Assembly (NCBI RefSeq): GCF_008831285.2
Contig: NC_045148.1
Coordinates: forward strand, 16,470,802-16,534,801
Length of the DNA: 64,000 bases
Source of the DNA: Nymphaea colorata
Lineage: Eukaryota; Streptophyta; Magnoliopsida; Nymphaeales; Nymphaeaceae
Reading direction: 5' to 3'
Under the pieces are notes generated by a model. It did no database searches. It saw only the letters and a list, made by a program, of their open reading frames with translations, and was not told the origin of the DNA. Positions within the stretch are counted from its first letter, which is position 1. Each line of letters starts with the position of its first letter. The position numbers and the translations under genes are program-made. This document shows, one piece after another, positions 37,201-50,560 of this stretch.

Positions 37201-39415
37201 ACTTTGTGATCAAAATTGAGGGGACAGATAAAGATGGTTTGTGTGCATTTTAGAATTTTGAGGCTGTGTGCATTTTAGAATTTTGAGGCTGATGGTTCTA
37301 TTTCATGATAGGAGTATAAAAGGAAAAGCCTACAAGGGATATGTTGCAACTCCTGTCCTCATACATTTTAATATTTTGAGCTGAGGGAATGGTTGTTTGA
37401 AATATACTGCTATTATCAGTTTGTATGCTTGCTTGGTTAGCCATGGAAGCTACTAGGCATGTTTTAGAAACTGAAGAAAAAATTATTTGCATATTGTAGA
37501 TAGTAAAGTAGAAAAAGCATGACCTAGTTGTCGTTTAGTTTCCAGTTCTCAGTTCAAACATCTGCTTTTCTGCTTGTAAAGTAGATTAGTTTTGCCCATA
37601 CTTCTTTTAGTTATCTACGAAATAACCTAAAATTGGCATTATCTCGTTCCTCATAATTCAAGGGTAAACCTTAGTTCAGGGTTAGTGAATCTCTTCAAGC
37701 TGACTAGAGGATGAGGTTTTCTGATTGTAATAATTCATTAACATGTCACTACCATGTCTAGTTTAAAATATCTTATGAACATGATAACCTGGTAGGTTAC
37801 CTTGGATCATAATGCGGTTAAGGAATTTCAAATAGCAGTATAGCACAAACGATTGTATGTTGCTTTACTGCTTAAAAGGCCAACAGGGAACTCAGAGTGG
37901 AGGCATCTCATGCATGAACGTAGGACACCAACTTTTGTGCATGCACATTTGTGTGTGTTTCTGTGTGTGTGTGAGAGAGAGAGAGAGAGGGAGAGAGAGG
38001 TTACAATGGTTGAGTCAAAGTGATCTGAACGTAGGACACCAACTTTTGTGTGTGTTTTTGAGAGAGAGAGAGAGAGAGAGAGGTTAGAATGGTTGAGTGA
38101 AAGTGATCCTCGTCTATCTGCACCTTCATTTATCTTCTGGAGGAGCCCATTTTAAATGATGAATGTGTTCCAAAATGCGTGCTTATACTCATGAAAGCAA
38201 ATTGGGTATTCCTTGTGGCAAGGGTTATTGAATGTTAGGACAACAGTGAAAAAAATAAAGAGCAAAATCTGTGGTTTCTGCAGATCTCTTTCTCTTGTTA
38301 TGTACTCAAAATCTTGCGGGTTGTGAGACAAACGAAGTTGTAAATGTAGAAAATGGAAACCTGCAACCTTAGAGGCATCCATATATTAGCTCATTAATGA
38401 AAGCTCTTTCAAAAGATTACATGCCATCCAGAACCAAGCCATTCACATATTCCATCACTTGTTATGTATATTATATAGGTCCAAAGCAAGTGAATAGAAT
38501 ATGGTTTATGAAGATTACTTGGACATAAACGTTCGTCAAACGCTTGCAAAGATTGGAAGTTTCTGGGATATTTTTAGCATATTATGCCTGCAAACCTGTA
38601 GCTTGAAAATTGTGGAAGTGCCATTTTTTTTTCCTTTTGTACTCCATGCTTTTTGTTCCACTCCTGGTTTCAACCTTCATGTCTATATGTTTTGTTTGAT
38701 TGACTTTGTATTACCACCTGAAAGAGTTGTGAGACAGCAACCGCACCATGTCTCGATTTAGACATTCATACTTGTTATTTCCTCCGATAGGTTAAAACTT
38801 GGCCTTTTTGAAACAGCGTAGGGTGTCACTTGGTTTGTGAAGCATATTCCCGTATATCCTAAATGCTCGTCAAACTTGTACATTTAGTTGCACGAATGCG
38901 TGAGACTTCGTCATCTCTGCCAGTCTCCTTGAAACGTGTGCACGTAGATTTAGAACTTTGTCAACTTCACCTGGAAAATTTTCCTTGTTATCGGTATTTT
39001 GGTATGGAATCGACGTACATACCGAGCTTAGTTTTACCCAACCAGTTTGTGTTACTGCTAGTTGATTAAGCAGCATGTGATACAAAATGAACTGGTTATT
39101 TGCTATTGAGACGGATTTTCATGATATTGTCTTGAGGCTTGCTAATTTTCTCTTTTAAATACTTACATGGCTTATCTCCTGTAGATATTCTGGTTATCTC
39201 AATTGTCAGTGTATTTTATGAGTAGTTGACGATTTTTTTTTTCTGTTTTTCTTTTCAAAACTTTCAGCAAATCTGAATTTGTCATATACAAGTTGAAAGA
39301 GATGGGCAAAATTGGAGAAAAAGACATTCTGCAGATCTGCAACCAGTTCAATCGTCTAGACACAGGTAAATGTGGCAAGATAACTCTATCCGATCTCATG
39401 GAAAGCCGTCACTGA
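34261..39415 (+). CDS. TPK: Two-pore K+ channel (TPK), second tandem copy, complete
   Basis: Exons 34261-35453 and 39268-39415 join in phase (GTCAG/GTTCG, TTTCAG/CAAAT) to 446 aa. The long N-terminus has a Pro run (about 84-94), a Gln/His tract (106-129) and the 14-3-3 motif RSRTAP (136-141). TM1 is about 166-186, pore 1 TIGYGD (211-216), TM2, linker RMRIRMKIG, TM3, pore 2 TVGYGD (325-330), TM4. Exon 2 completes EF-hand 1 (DIDNNGFVSKSE, 390-401, canonical) and carries a weaker EF-hand 2 (DTGKCGKITLSD). Known family role: vacuolar K+ flux controlled by Ca2+ and 14-3-3; subgroup and membrane are inferred. The 3.8 kb intron sits inside the first EF loop. Confidence 0.95.
34573..34650 (+). repeat. 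In-frame CAG/CAC trinucleotide tract
   Basis: Encodes the uninterrupted Gln run and alternating His-Gln of the second TPK N-terminus. Mixed CAA, CAG and CAC codons suggest slippage-prone DNA between the Pro-rich part and the 14-3-3 motif. Confidence 0.9.
37240..37289 (+). repeat. 25-bp perfect tandem duplication in a TPK intron
   Basis: tgtgtgcattttagaatttt and on, at 37240-37264 and 37265-37289. Confidence 0.9.
37916..38109 (+). repeat. 111-bp-offset duplication containing (GT)n(GA)n
   Basis: Both copies run gaacgtaggacaccaacttt, then GT, GA and ggttacaatggttgag-like text. They differ mainly in microsatellite length. Confidence 0.88.
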
Positions 39416-40098
39416 TCTTCTTGCTCCTGCTTGGCCAAAGATCCTGCACCAATATGCTGCGAGAAGGCTAGATTGTAGCGAAGCCTCCTTGTATAGCGTG
39501 GTTGCAATGTATATTCTATCTTCAATCGAGCTACATGCGATATGTGAAAAAGTGTTCTCAGGATCAATTGATCTTATAGTGACAAGAAAGCAATACAAAG
39601 GCATTACTTTCTCATGTCATTCTTGGATGGCTACATTTTCTGGCTCCTCATCAAAGTTTCAATGCAAACAGAAAATTTGAAGGAATATGGTCGACGATGT
39701 TTGTACGTAAAGGACAAACTCACGAGAATTTAAAAGAAATGTTTCTGGAAAATCTTAACAATCTTTAAATGGAAAACACGAAAGAATATGTTATAGGTAT
39801 TCCAAAAGTATATTATAAAGCTAAAATCATGATCACAATGCCCAAAGCGGTGGAAGCATCATTACCTTTCATGTGACTTGTATTTTTTCTGAAAATTTGG
39901 TGAACAAGATCACAAAATTTACAAAAGGGAAGATAAATTTCGAACTGCATGCAGAACCAGCCAATAAACGCAGAATATTGTTGATTCATTAATCAAATAT
40001 CTTTACATCGAACCGGCTGAATTTCGTGGGCACGTTGAACTTCAACTGAGGAGTGCATGCTTACCATGACTTGTTCACTGGGTACTAAAAAAAGGATC
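39416..40098. other. Intergenic spacer between convergent genes
   Basis: Probable 3' UTRs of the second TPK gene (plus) and the coiled-coil gene (minus). Nothing else is seen. Confidence 0.45.
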
Positions 40099-43000
40099 TC
40101 ATTGCTTTAATCTTGCGGAAATCCCCAGTGAATTATTGAATCTGTATTCTACGCGGGTGCAATAAATACCGGTGAAGTACCGGAATGGTTTTCCAGACAC
40201 CCTTAAAGAAGTCTTTGTACCAAACATAACATGTATTTGCCTCATTAGATGCCGTTCAACGACGCAAATGTGGCACACGCTGATCTCCAGTCCTCTATGA
40301 ATATGAACAAGGAAATGGGGATACTGTTCCGCCAACATGTTCGCGTCAGCATGAAAGCTATGGAGACAGTTAAGTACCTGAAACAACAAAGAAATTACAA
40401 GTAGTAAGCGTGGGATAACCATATACCGACTCATTTTCTGTGATGAAATACATAAATGTTGCATTCCATGAGAAATCTACCATATGATTGACTGAGTATG
40501 TAGTAATAACAATTAAAAGAGCGGTAGGGGCCAGCTCCCAACTGGAGTAAGATTCGAGCCACTGTGCATATGCAGAACTGGATTGAGATCACCAAGGTGT
40601 CACAGACTCATTGAGTCCTCCGCATGCCCAAATAGATCCACGATGATCTAGATTTAGACTTCTAAGAATGTGAGTGATCTCAAGCATTTATTTGCAGCAA
40701 AAGAGGCCCAAAAGATTTTGCACTCCGTAGAAATGAAGCCAAATGACGTAGCCCTGTGGGCTTTTGACCAAATTAACACTTACATCTTCCATAGATGCAA
40801 TCTTCCCAGTAAAAGGCTAACTGTTCAGTCAAGCCAAGGGTTTCGAAGTTCAGAACCACCTGGGAGCAGATACAATTCTGGACTGAAAATCCCACTCCCC
40901 CAGCAAGACAAGAACTGCCCACGGGGGTCCAGACACCGCTCTAGCTAGAAGAATGGACTTCAAGCCTTTAAATTGAAGATCACAAGTTTAGTAACTGCAG
41001 ACGACAGGAAAGGCATTTCTTCTTGGCAAGAAAAAGGTATTCAAAAGTTTACAGTGAGAACTGAAACAACACACAAGAAACATGTAGCTCCTGAGCCTGA
41101 AATTTGATGTCAAAAAGGCAAAACTGAATAACAATAAAAGATCAGAACTTAATATTAGTTCTGGTTCACAGTTTAAAGACAGAAAAGGAAATGCACTAAC
41201 AAGTTTAATATTCGATGCAGCCCCTTATATTTCCAACTTGTTGCAGAGAAATTTGTTGGATTACATTCCGTCACGAAAAAACAGTGAAGTACTTCTGATA
41301 GACTATTGGCTACTATACCATATCAGTCTGACTACAAATAGGAATAATTATTTACCTCTTTAGTGAGCAGAGGATAAGAAGCATCGCCAGACTACACCAG
41401 CAGACAGAAATTAAGGTTCACCTGCCTTCTCTCCTGACCTTCAAGGCATTTGCCAACCTGCAAGTTTGATCATGAGCTCAACTTAGAGTGTACGGTGCCA
41501 ATTATGACAGATATTAGTATGCCAAAGGATGGATATTTGCTAGTAGTGAACAAACTCTGAGAAACACACAGTCTCTACCAAATATCTTTTTCAATTTTTA
41601 CCATAACATCTAAATTTGTTTGTATCAGGGATTTCGGTCATCAAATATCTTACCTTTCTCTGGTGTTACGAACAGCTGTCAGAAGTTCTAATACAGTTTT
41701 CACCTTCAGATTTTTAAGTTTTTCTTCTTCTTCCATTATAGCTGTTGTAAGCCGCAAAAATGTGACAATCTGTGATTCCAAATCAATGAGCTGCCCATCA
41801 ATGTGGTCAAGAAACTTTTCATATGAAGACATGATTTCCGAACTGTTGTCCCTTTCATCTACTTCCAAAATATTCTGTAACCTTCCACCATATATTTTCT
41901 CATCATAGACGCCCATAACTGTCTGGGAGTTACTCTCCAGTTCATATTTTTCTGCATCTTCAGGCATAATGCTATTGGAGTTAGATTCTCCATGTTCGTT
42001 TGATTCTTGCAGAACCTCCTCCTTTGGAGAAACACTCCAGATAGAAGCAGCAGGCTGTTCTTTTTCAACATCACCATCTTTGGCAACATTGCTAATTAAT
42101 TGAGTTTCCTTCATAGAGATTGCCTGAAACCAAATCATTTTTTCTTCTCAAGAACTTAACTTGATCTAGATAGTACAAGAGATATTGGAAGCTTGATGTT
42201 TTCTCCTTGACTATTTTTGGATTTTTTCTTCCAAAAAAAAAGAAAAAAGAAAACCTTTGGACATTTGGGTAACTGAAAGAATAAAACCTTGACCCAAATT
42301 TCAGAAATCAAATATCATCTTCCTGATGCTTGTTTTTGCAAGTAGAATACCTAACCAATCATGTGCAACGGTCCATTTTTGCTCTGGTTGCAACAACATA
42401 CACATTGTTGCTTTCTTAAACTGAATTATAAAGCCATCTATTAAAAAGAAGAAAACGGAAATAGTACCTCATTAACTTTTGTAGAGAGCTCGTCAAGCAG
42501 CTCAATTCGGTTCTTAGACTTCTCCAAAGCCTCCATTACTTTCTTCTTCTGTTGAAGCAAGTCCCTAGCTGCATTTTCATTGCCAGCTTGTACTTCAAGA
42601 GTTGCTTGCCTTCGAAGCTTCTCTGCGGCCTCTGACAATCTCATCAATCTCAATCTTGTGTTATTTGCTGAAAGAAGAATGTTGACTAGCTACGTAAGGG
42701 ACTTGGCTAACATAGAGAGTTTCTAAAATAATAGAGATGGCTACAAAGATCATAGCTACAAGGTACAAAGGAAAGGAAAATGATTATTGACTTATACTAA
42801 AGGTCACTTGTTACACAGAACATATGCCATATATAGCGGGGATCAAACGGAACCGATGGGTACAATACAACCTTCAATATTCAATATCTGAATACGGTCA
42901 ACAATGAATTTGGGCACTCCTCTAAAATCCAGATGAGGCAGCGTCAGTGCCTGGCTGATCTTATAGGTCTGCCTGTACTGGTCCAGAAAGAAATTGCCAA

Positions 43001-44346
43001 AAGCCACAATGTTTTTGGGTCCAATCTTACTTCACAAATATATCCCGCTTTTTCATCGCATTTGCTCAAGCAGTGACAAGATGTAGCACCTCTTTATCAA
43101 ACAAACCTACAACGTCGTAGAAGTTGCTTGTCATTCATAAGGTCCACTCACTTGAAGTTGGGATGCTTCACTACGTCCCATCTCTAGATCTGCAGCACTC
43201 TAATCTGGAAATTTAAAAATCAAACCAAGGATTGATTCTTTGGATTTAGAAAGGCTGTTCTGGACCAGTCAAACAAATCCAAGTAGCCTAACCAAACCGG
43301 GCCTGCTCATTATATCATCATAATGAGCCACTTTTGGAAATTCAGAGGAATATGAACAAGAGAAGCTTTTTTAGCCATTTTGGCAGTTACTCCTAACTGT
43401 AGACCATCACAGTCTTCCCCAATCTTTCTAAGTTTTAAAAGCTCTACATAGCAAAAACTTACCTCTCGCATCCTATCTTGCTATAGAACTCTTCAGGAAC
43501 ATCCAACCGGTTATTCAATCTTACAGGGACTTGAAACAAGTAAGACTTTAAAACGGAAAAGCAGCTTTCAGTTAAGATCAGAGAACAAAAACATGTGAAG
43601 CGAACGAGCAAAGGTGGTATCAGTTGTTTTCCAGTCTTCATGTACCTTCTTCCACCATTCAGCAAACTTTTTTAAAGAGCAATTTCCTTTTGGTATTCCT
43701 TGGAATTTCATGTTATTTGAATGCTTAAACAAGTTAACTGACCTCCAAAGGTAACTACGTAAATCTGAAATCGCATTCAAGCCACCTAAAAGAAGCAAGT
43801 GGTGGCACATAGCATGCACCATGCGAGATTTCCTGCCCTATTTGGAGAGAGGAAATAAGTTTGACATAAAGAAGATGCCACACATAATTCCGGGTAACAA
43901 AAACAATCTAACTAACTGAGCATATCTACAAGAACTCATAATACTTTTGCGTCTGCCACTATAAATTTGGTTTTGCGAAACAGATACACCCACTTCGAAC
44001 CACTTGATAGAGCAGTTTAGTTACCTCAATAACACCTTCTTCATGCATAAAATGAGACAACAAAACCACAAGAAAATTTTGCCCAATTCTCGAAATATTC
44101 CAGGAGCAACCAAAATCAGTTCTCGTTCACCACAATTGCCAGAAACAATGATAAGGGCAAAAAATTTAGTGAAAGAAGCAGCGTATCAAAGGGGATGTGG
44201 AAGCACCCACCCCTAGTGCGGGTCTTTTCTGATTCCTGGTAGAGAGAATCGAGCTGCTCCCTCAGTTGGTGAGAGCCACAACAGAAGGAAACAACACGGT
44301 AAGGCCTTGGGGGGCATGCGAAGGCAGCATTCATGGCAACCAACAT
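40099..44346 (-). CDS. Unrecognised plant coiled-coil protein
   Basis: Exons 44346-44207, 43832-43646, 43545-43463, 42654-42468 and 42123-41654 join in phase with GT-AG borders. They are followed by two 36-bp exons, 41457-41422 (VGKCLEGQERRQ) and 41391-41356 (SGDASYPLLTKE), and a last exon 40377-40099 (VLNCLHSFHADANML...). The product is about 470 aa. It starts MLVAMNAAFACPPRPYR (a second Met at 44334 is equally possible), has a central charged helix (AAEKLRRQATLEVQAGNEN, LLQQKKKVMEALEKSKNRI), an acidic Ser-rich stretch, and another helix (YEKFLDHIDGQLIDLESQI). The join 41654/41457 is one base out of phase. Following phase strictly instead gives a stop at 41352 after 380 aa. No function is assigned. 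Confidence 0.65.
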
Positions 44347-45750
44347 CCTTTTTCTTCTTCTTTTCTCTCTTCTTTATCTTCTGCTGTCGTTTCCGATGGC
44401 TGGGTTTGGTATGTGAAGCGTCAGCGAGTAAGGGAAGCCATTAAAGAACCAAGAGAGAGTCAGAGACCACCGCTGATTGCCTTTTGTTTGACAGAGCTAG
44501 GTTGGGTTCGTTCGTGACCGGGCAAACGGTGTGACTCAGATCGGCTAAACGAATAGGAAATTGGGTTTGGAACAAATTCGACAAGTAGGAAAATAACCCC
44601 ACATTCATGATGGAACCGTTCCCTTCCCTACATTTAGTCCGTAACAATGCTACTCACTTGAAATAAAGATCTCTCTCTCCGATTCCGACGACCGATATAA
44701 AATAGTGTCTCAAATCTGAAAATGCCGTGATTTCTAAATTCCATTGAGAAAATCATACAAGTAATATAATGCAGTTCATGCGTGTATAAAAATAGAATTT
44801 ATTTTACTTGGCTGTCTCGTTCATGTTCCTTATTTACAATGTAAATCTTTTGCGTGTTTGCACTCCGAGGCCGTTTGATTCCATTTCTGGGATTTCGGTT
44901 CCCGGGTTAGAAACCGAAAGACGAAATGCTCCCCCCAAGAGGGGCAAAGATTGTTTACTGCAGCAAGGACATCCTGCGTTCCGAAGACTCAAAACGCCAA
45001 AATCGCATTTGAGGGACAGGAGAATGCATGCGATCGCACAATTCCATGTTTGATTTGGTAACAGCTCTTAAAAAAAAAAACAGAGTTCAAGTTTTGCCTT
45101 TCCGCGTGTCTGCAAACGGCCTTACAGACAATGCTCCTAGATGAAGGCATGAAGCCCATGTCCAAAGAAGCTTTTTCAGGTTTACAAAAGAATATAATGA
45201 ACATAAAAGTGCATCTTTTGTTATAATCTTATTTATAGAAACATCAAAGCACGATGATTTCATAGATAATTTCTCTCATAAAATGGATCTGGGTGTTAAA
45301 TAAGATAATTATTTAAGGCGTGCCTGAATGCTACAGTGAAAACCCTCCATCAGAACTCAATTCAAGTGTCATGGATTTTTCATTTTCAATATCTATCGCA
45401 CCATGGAAGTGCGACAGAGAAACATAGAAGAGGCAGTCGTGAGACAAAGCAACGAGCGACCATCTTCTCTGCCTCTCAAAGACGCCATTAAGGTCGGTAA
45501 AAATGAGCCTAAACCATTGGTGCACATGAAGGCTAAGCGCACTTGGCTGGGTGGGTTGGAATATAGTGGACAACTCAAAAACAAGTCTCTAAAGTTCAAC
45601 ACGCCCAGTTGACTGAAAAAGGACGAAAGAACAACATTCATATTCATATTTCCAACATTTCAGCAAAGAAGTTCAGCATCCAGCTAGAAGGCCTCTTCAC
45701 AAACCTGCTATTAAGATAAAAAAGAAGTCAAGTATGCCGTGGTTCTGAAG
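44347..45750. other. Upstream region of the coiled-coil gene and spacer
   Basis: Promoter side of the minus-strand gene. The stretch 44870-45060 starts gccgtttgattccatttctg and looks like a short non-autonomous insertion. The frames at 45331-45650, open on both strands, match nothing known. Confidence 0.4.
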
Positions 45751-46529
45751 AATCATTCCTAGGTATGCATGACAGAGCACTCGGGCTTGTCTGTTGCACA
45801 AAAAAGGCAGCAATTTTGCTCCGACATCAGCTGCCCTCACTGTCTTTAGACGGGCAAATCTACAAGAAAATGCAGATTCTACACAAAAACTTATGGCGGC
45901 CCCATGGGCACGGGATTCCTCTCACTATTTCACAGTGGACGAGGAAGTCATTTCCTGCAACAGAAAGATGCAGCAGCTTTCCAACCATGTGCAACTTCAG
46001 CCTCAAAAGAACTTAATGCCTTCCGGTAAATCTCAGACCAACCGACGAAAGTAATTTCAGAAAAAAATGCTTCAAACATAATATATAAAGAAACAAAAGG
46101 GGAAAAAACATGCTACTTGTGGGTCTCCAGAATCATTCCTAGGTATGCATGACAGAGCACTCGGGCTTGTCTGTTCCACAGAAAAGGCAGCAATTTTGCT
46201 CCGATATCAGCTGCACTCACTGTCTTTAGACGAGCAAATCTACAAGAAAATGCAGATTCTACACAAAAACTTATGGTGGCCCCATGGGCACGGGATTCCT
46301 CTCACTATTTCACAGTGTGGCCGAAGAAGATATTTCCTGCAACAGAAAGATGCAGCTTTCCAACTATATGCAACTTCCACCTCAAAAGAACTTCAATGCC
46401 TTCCGGTACAACAAAAAAGCTCAGAAAAGGAAGGTGCAAAATCTCAAACCCACCGACGAAAGCAATTTCAGAAAAAAAAATGCTTCAAACATAATATATA
46501 AAGAAACAAAAGGGGAAAAAACATGCTAT
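45751..46529 (+). repeat. Direct duplication, 380-bp offset
   Basis: Copy 1 (about 45751-46115) and copy 2 (about 46131-46529) both begin aatcattcctaggtatgcat and end near ggggaaaaaacatgct. They differ by scattered substitutions and small indels. The parallel open frames (MHDRALGLVC...) in the two copies keep different frames, so I do not call them genes. Confidence 0.92.
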
Positions 46530-49500
46530 TCATCGACCTCTATATTTCAAAATTCATATTGGAAGTGATCTTTAATATCATACAATATATAACTGCTACG
46601 GACCGATGGCTTCATTCCCACCTTAACTTGGAGGAGGATATTTCCCTCTCAGTACATTTCCAACTCAGAAAGAAGTACGTTCTTTCATGCAATACTTCAA
46701 TAATCTTCATAGGGACCTCATCTCACCTTCAATCCTGCAATTTGGAAAAAGGGCCATCAGAATAAGAAGGAATCCATGCACAGTTGATTGACTTAGTTTA
46801 CATGCAGGCTTTCCCGATCTAAAATTTGAGAATTATTCATCCCGTTATGCAATCATATGGTCTGAACTCTAGCTGGAAACCCGAATATGCATCATATCGG
46901 CATGCACAAGTATTCAGCACAATTCAACTGAGAAAGAAGAGACAAGGAGAAAAAAATGCCATTGCAGCATGAAGCTGCCAACATATAAAAAGGTATAAAA
47001 CAAGAATGGAATCTGACTGGACGCATAGCAAATAAGCCAAATCAGCCTCAGAATTGATCATGTTAATCAATAATCCACAATCACAGGTCAGTGTATGCCA
47101 GGGAAAGAAATTGTCATGGATCAGATATTGACTCATCAAAATGGCAGCAACAAGTGCCCGTCAAATGTTAGCTGGCTGGAAAAGAAAAGTGTAGATACAT
47201 AAGAGGAAAGAATTTTTGCATGTCATGCTCACAAGCTTGGTTTCAGCCCGCCAGAACCTTCCTTTATGTTTGCAAGTCTAGTTCAAAATGTTTGTGGTCA
47301 GCTTTGGCTCTCTGGTTTTAAAACAGTCACTCTCACCTTGGGGTGAAGTGACTTGTGACTCGCTAGGTCATCTTGGTGGCTCGGCCTGGTTTTGACAACT
47401 TCATTTTCACATCATAATAATGTTAATAAATTTGTTATAACATTGTTATATTATATACATAATATGCATATGTATCATAAAATACACCAGTATGTGCATG
47501 TGTAGTTTTTGTTTATAGTGAATATTTAATAATAGTTATTCGTATACAACTACTAATATCATTAAAACAGTCTGTCTATTATACACACTTCTTTGTATAC
47601 ATGAATCACTCAATGAAACTAACCTGTGTCTCTGCTGACTGAGCAGAACCTCAGCTGTTCAGTCGAAACTCAGATGACTTAGACTGGTCATCTCATGACT
47701 TGGGCAGGTCTTCTCAATTCCTGGTTCTTTTTATCAAGTTAAGCACCGACTCACTGAGTTAACTCATGGACTTGGCCGAGTTCGCAGAATCACTTTAGCT
47801 CAAATTACATGCTCCCTAGTTAGAATATGCGGAGAAAGAGAAGGTAGTGCTTCGAAGTTAAAATCCTAGATGGAGGTGACAAGCTCAAGTGCCAAACCTA
47901 ATAGGATAGTACACAGTTTCATGTGCTTTGTACATGGTTGACACACAACATCAGGACATCAGGTGGCTAAGCCATACATGAACAGGTAGGTCATTTTAGC
48001 AAAGCAATCATATTGGAAAAGCAGGAGAGTATAGAATTGGAAATAGTGCAATTATTGACTTACATGTTGCCATTTTTCATATAAAAAAGAACATGCCAAT
48101 TACCAAATCAAGGAAATTTCTTCTGCAGACATGTGCAGCTTATTGTAAGCATAGCAGTGAACTTTCCAACATGAATGGTTCTCATGTCATTCTAATTCTT
48201 CTTCCACAAGCTTGTTGCACATCCATATGGGAAGTTGTTATTGCACCTACAGACGTGCTCTGAAATTACTATTTGGACTTTGAACGACCTAAATCATGGG
48301 CAACAGGGTCACGATTTTCATATAGTCAACGTTCGCTTGCTGTCGGAATCAGATACTTATCCATGTGCTTGTGTATTACAGACACAGCTCACTGGTTCTG
48401 GATATTGATCCAGAAAATAATCCCATCACCGGAAATCTAGTGATGGAAACCACATTCCCAAGTTCAAGGGTCAACCAGACAAAAAAAGAACTTTGTAGTA
48501 AATGGTATCAAGGATTCATAAATCCAAAAACATGAAAAGTATCCAAAAATTTGCCATTAAAAGTTTTTAGCCCAATACTCAAGCATCGATAGTAAGTTGT
48601 CTGAGTAGAAGTAGCTGAACATTAATGCATCTATTGCTGAATGCCAGATTGTTTGATATGTCAAACTCAAAACTCAAAAGTAAGAGACCTCAAGGTTATG
48701 AAATAATATAGGACAAAGCAATGACCATCACTTCTTATCAAGTCAATTTGGTGTCGCTTTTACAGGCAAGTATCCCATGCATGGGTATCGACAAACAAAT
48801 CGGACAATACAATAGATAAGACTTAATATCATTCATAGCTCTGAGAAATATAGAGGCAGCCTTTGGATGAGGTGACAAGGAAGGAAAATGCCAATATTTT
48901 GCATTTCTCCATTAGAAACTGTATACAAAAGGAAATAGCACGTGAACATGATGGAGTGTCCATGTGATGATCTGAAAAAACAAAACAAGGAGAAATAGAC
49001 ATACGACAGGTGTAGGGTTATTTAGCATTAAGAAAAAGAAATACACTCTACCGTTCTCTGTCGATGTTGACCACAAATCTGAATAAGTAGACCTATGGCC
49101 TGATTAAAAGAAATGTACAGTTGGACCTCCGAGCACGCAAACACACGTGTAATGTATACATAATGTCATTCACTCTCGATCCTGATGACCAATATGAACA
49201 ATAGCTTGACGAAACAATAAAAAACGAGGACATTTACTTATTTCTTCGACCCATAAATTAGTACCTAGAAAGGTTCACCCAAGGAAGAAGCTGGATTCCT
49301 TCTTATTAAGCGACAATAAGAATGCGACTGCACTGAGCAGAGAGAAATCAGTGTAGCTCCGATAATTACAAGTGTTTCAGTTCGTCGAGGTAAAAAATGG
49401 CATTTCTAAGATGGACAAGTTTTTACACCGAGCAATGTCAATTCCAGTTCTCATAAGCCTACTGTTTTTCTTCATTGAATTATCAACGATCAAGAGTTAG

Positions 49501-49537
49501 CCACATTCGGAAATGTTTCCTGAATTACATCATGCTC
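46530..49537. other. Intergenic or intronic sequence, no gene seen
   Basis: Contains a fold-back-like stretch at 47330-47790 with gactcgctaggtcat- and gactcactgagttaac-type arms around an AT core. If the weak minus-strand gene at 49.5-50.3 kb is real, part of this could be its 3' side. Confidence 0.4.
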
Positions 49538-50290
49538 TTACGTTCCCAATTTTTCCAGTCCGAGACCTGCATGCTCAATTACTGTCTTGACATATGAACC
49601 GACCTCAGTACTAGTTCTTGTTGAATCTCTCTGCAGGCTTTCCCGATGATCATCTGCTGCTTGAATTTTTAGGTTCAGTAAATCGTTCCCTGCAGGAGCA
49701 GTCCCTCTTTGAATGTCCACTTAGACAAACTTCTCAAGCTCAAACAACACATGAAGTTGCCTTCCTACAAACTGCGCATTAAGCTATTTGTCACACTGCA
49801 ACGACTTGAAGGCAGAAAGAATATGCCATCTCCAAGGTAACGACGACGAAGAAGAAGAAGATACATACTAAGACAGACAACAAAGCAAAAGAGCATTTTC
49901 CCCCTTTTGAGGACGAGGGTGAACCCGACCACCTAAGAAATCTTCATCTTTGTTTCAAACAATCATCTCAAACACATATTCTAACACAACTCAGTTCTTA
50001 CCTTCTATAAGATAACCATAACAAAAACAAAGAAAGGAACACCAATGAACAAAAAAATACAAGAGGAGAAACGAAGCTCCAATTCAGATAACAAAAAGAG
50101 CAAAAATGTGAGAAAAGAAAGTACCCCAAGTTCCATCCATGGTTCCCAATCGAGCTCTTCAAGTCCCCACCGCCGCGTCCTTCTTCCGGGGGGGCATTCC
50201 GTAACAGAATCGCCAGCGAGCACGGCGAAGGAAAGAGGACCGGTGCCAACCGCGAGCTAGCGCCTGAGACGATTCCATGATGGTCACTAC
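49538..50290 (-). other. Possible minus-strand transcription unit, structure unresolved
   Basis: Right end: an ATG (50282) opens a 39-codon frame, MESSQALARGWH to AVGT. Another frame there reads ECPPGRRTRRWGLEELDWEP up to a GGG/GTACTTT donor but has no early ATG. Left end: an acceptor TCCTGCAG before 49689 opens a frame ending HAGLGLEKLGT (stop 49538-49540) that includes HRESLQRDSTRTSTEVGSYV. The middle was not resolved and no family was recognised. GA- and AAG-rich leader-like tracts just to the right (50341-50395, 50508-50560) fit a transcription start. Confidence 0.3.
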
Positions 50291-50340
50291 CTCAAGCCCT
50301 AGTTTTCCCCTTCACTGTCAGCTCATTCGAAATGCAATAC

Positions 50341-50560
50341 TGAAGAAGAAGAAGAAGAAGAAGAGAAGGAGGAAGAAGAAGAAGAAGAAGAGCTGAGATT
50401 CTTAAAGGAGATGTTTTTTTTTATTCTCGCCGTATTTCCGGATGGACCATCATCCCCTTTTGCATGAAGAAAGCGCCTCGATCATCTCCACCGAGCGGGA
50501 AGAAACCCTAGAGAGAGAAAGAGAAAGAGAGAGAGGGAGAGGGAGAGAGGAGGGAGAAAC
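50341..50560. repeat. GAA- and GA-rich low-complexity tracts
   Basis: gaagaagaag runs at 50341-50395 and a gagaga/gagggaga run at 50508-50560. Confidence 0.8.

Larger units (their letters stand above)
35454..39267 (+). other. 3.8 kb intron of the second TPK gene
   Basis: No gene was identified in it. It holds the tandem duplications listed separately and otherwise T-rich sequence. Confidence 0.8.

Noticed and set aside
45765-46568. Parallel open frames MHDRALGLVC in the duplicated block
   Set aside because: The two copies keep different lengths and frames, with no splice sites or family match; duplicated noncoding DNA explains them.
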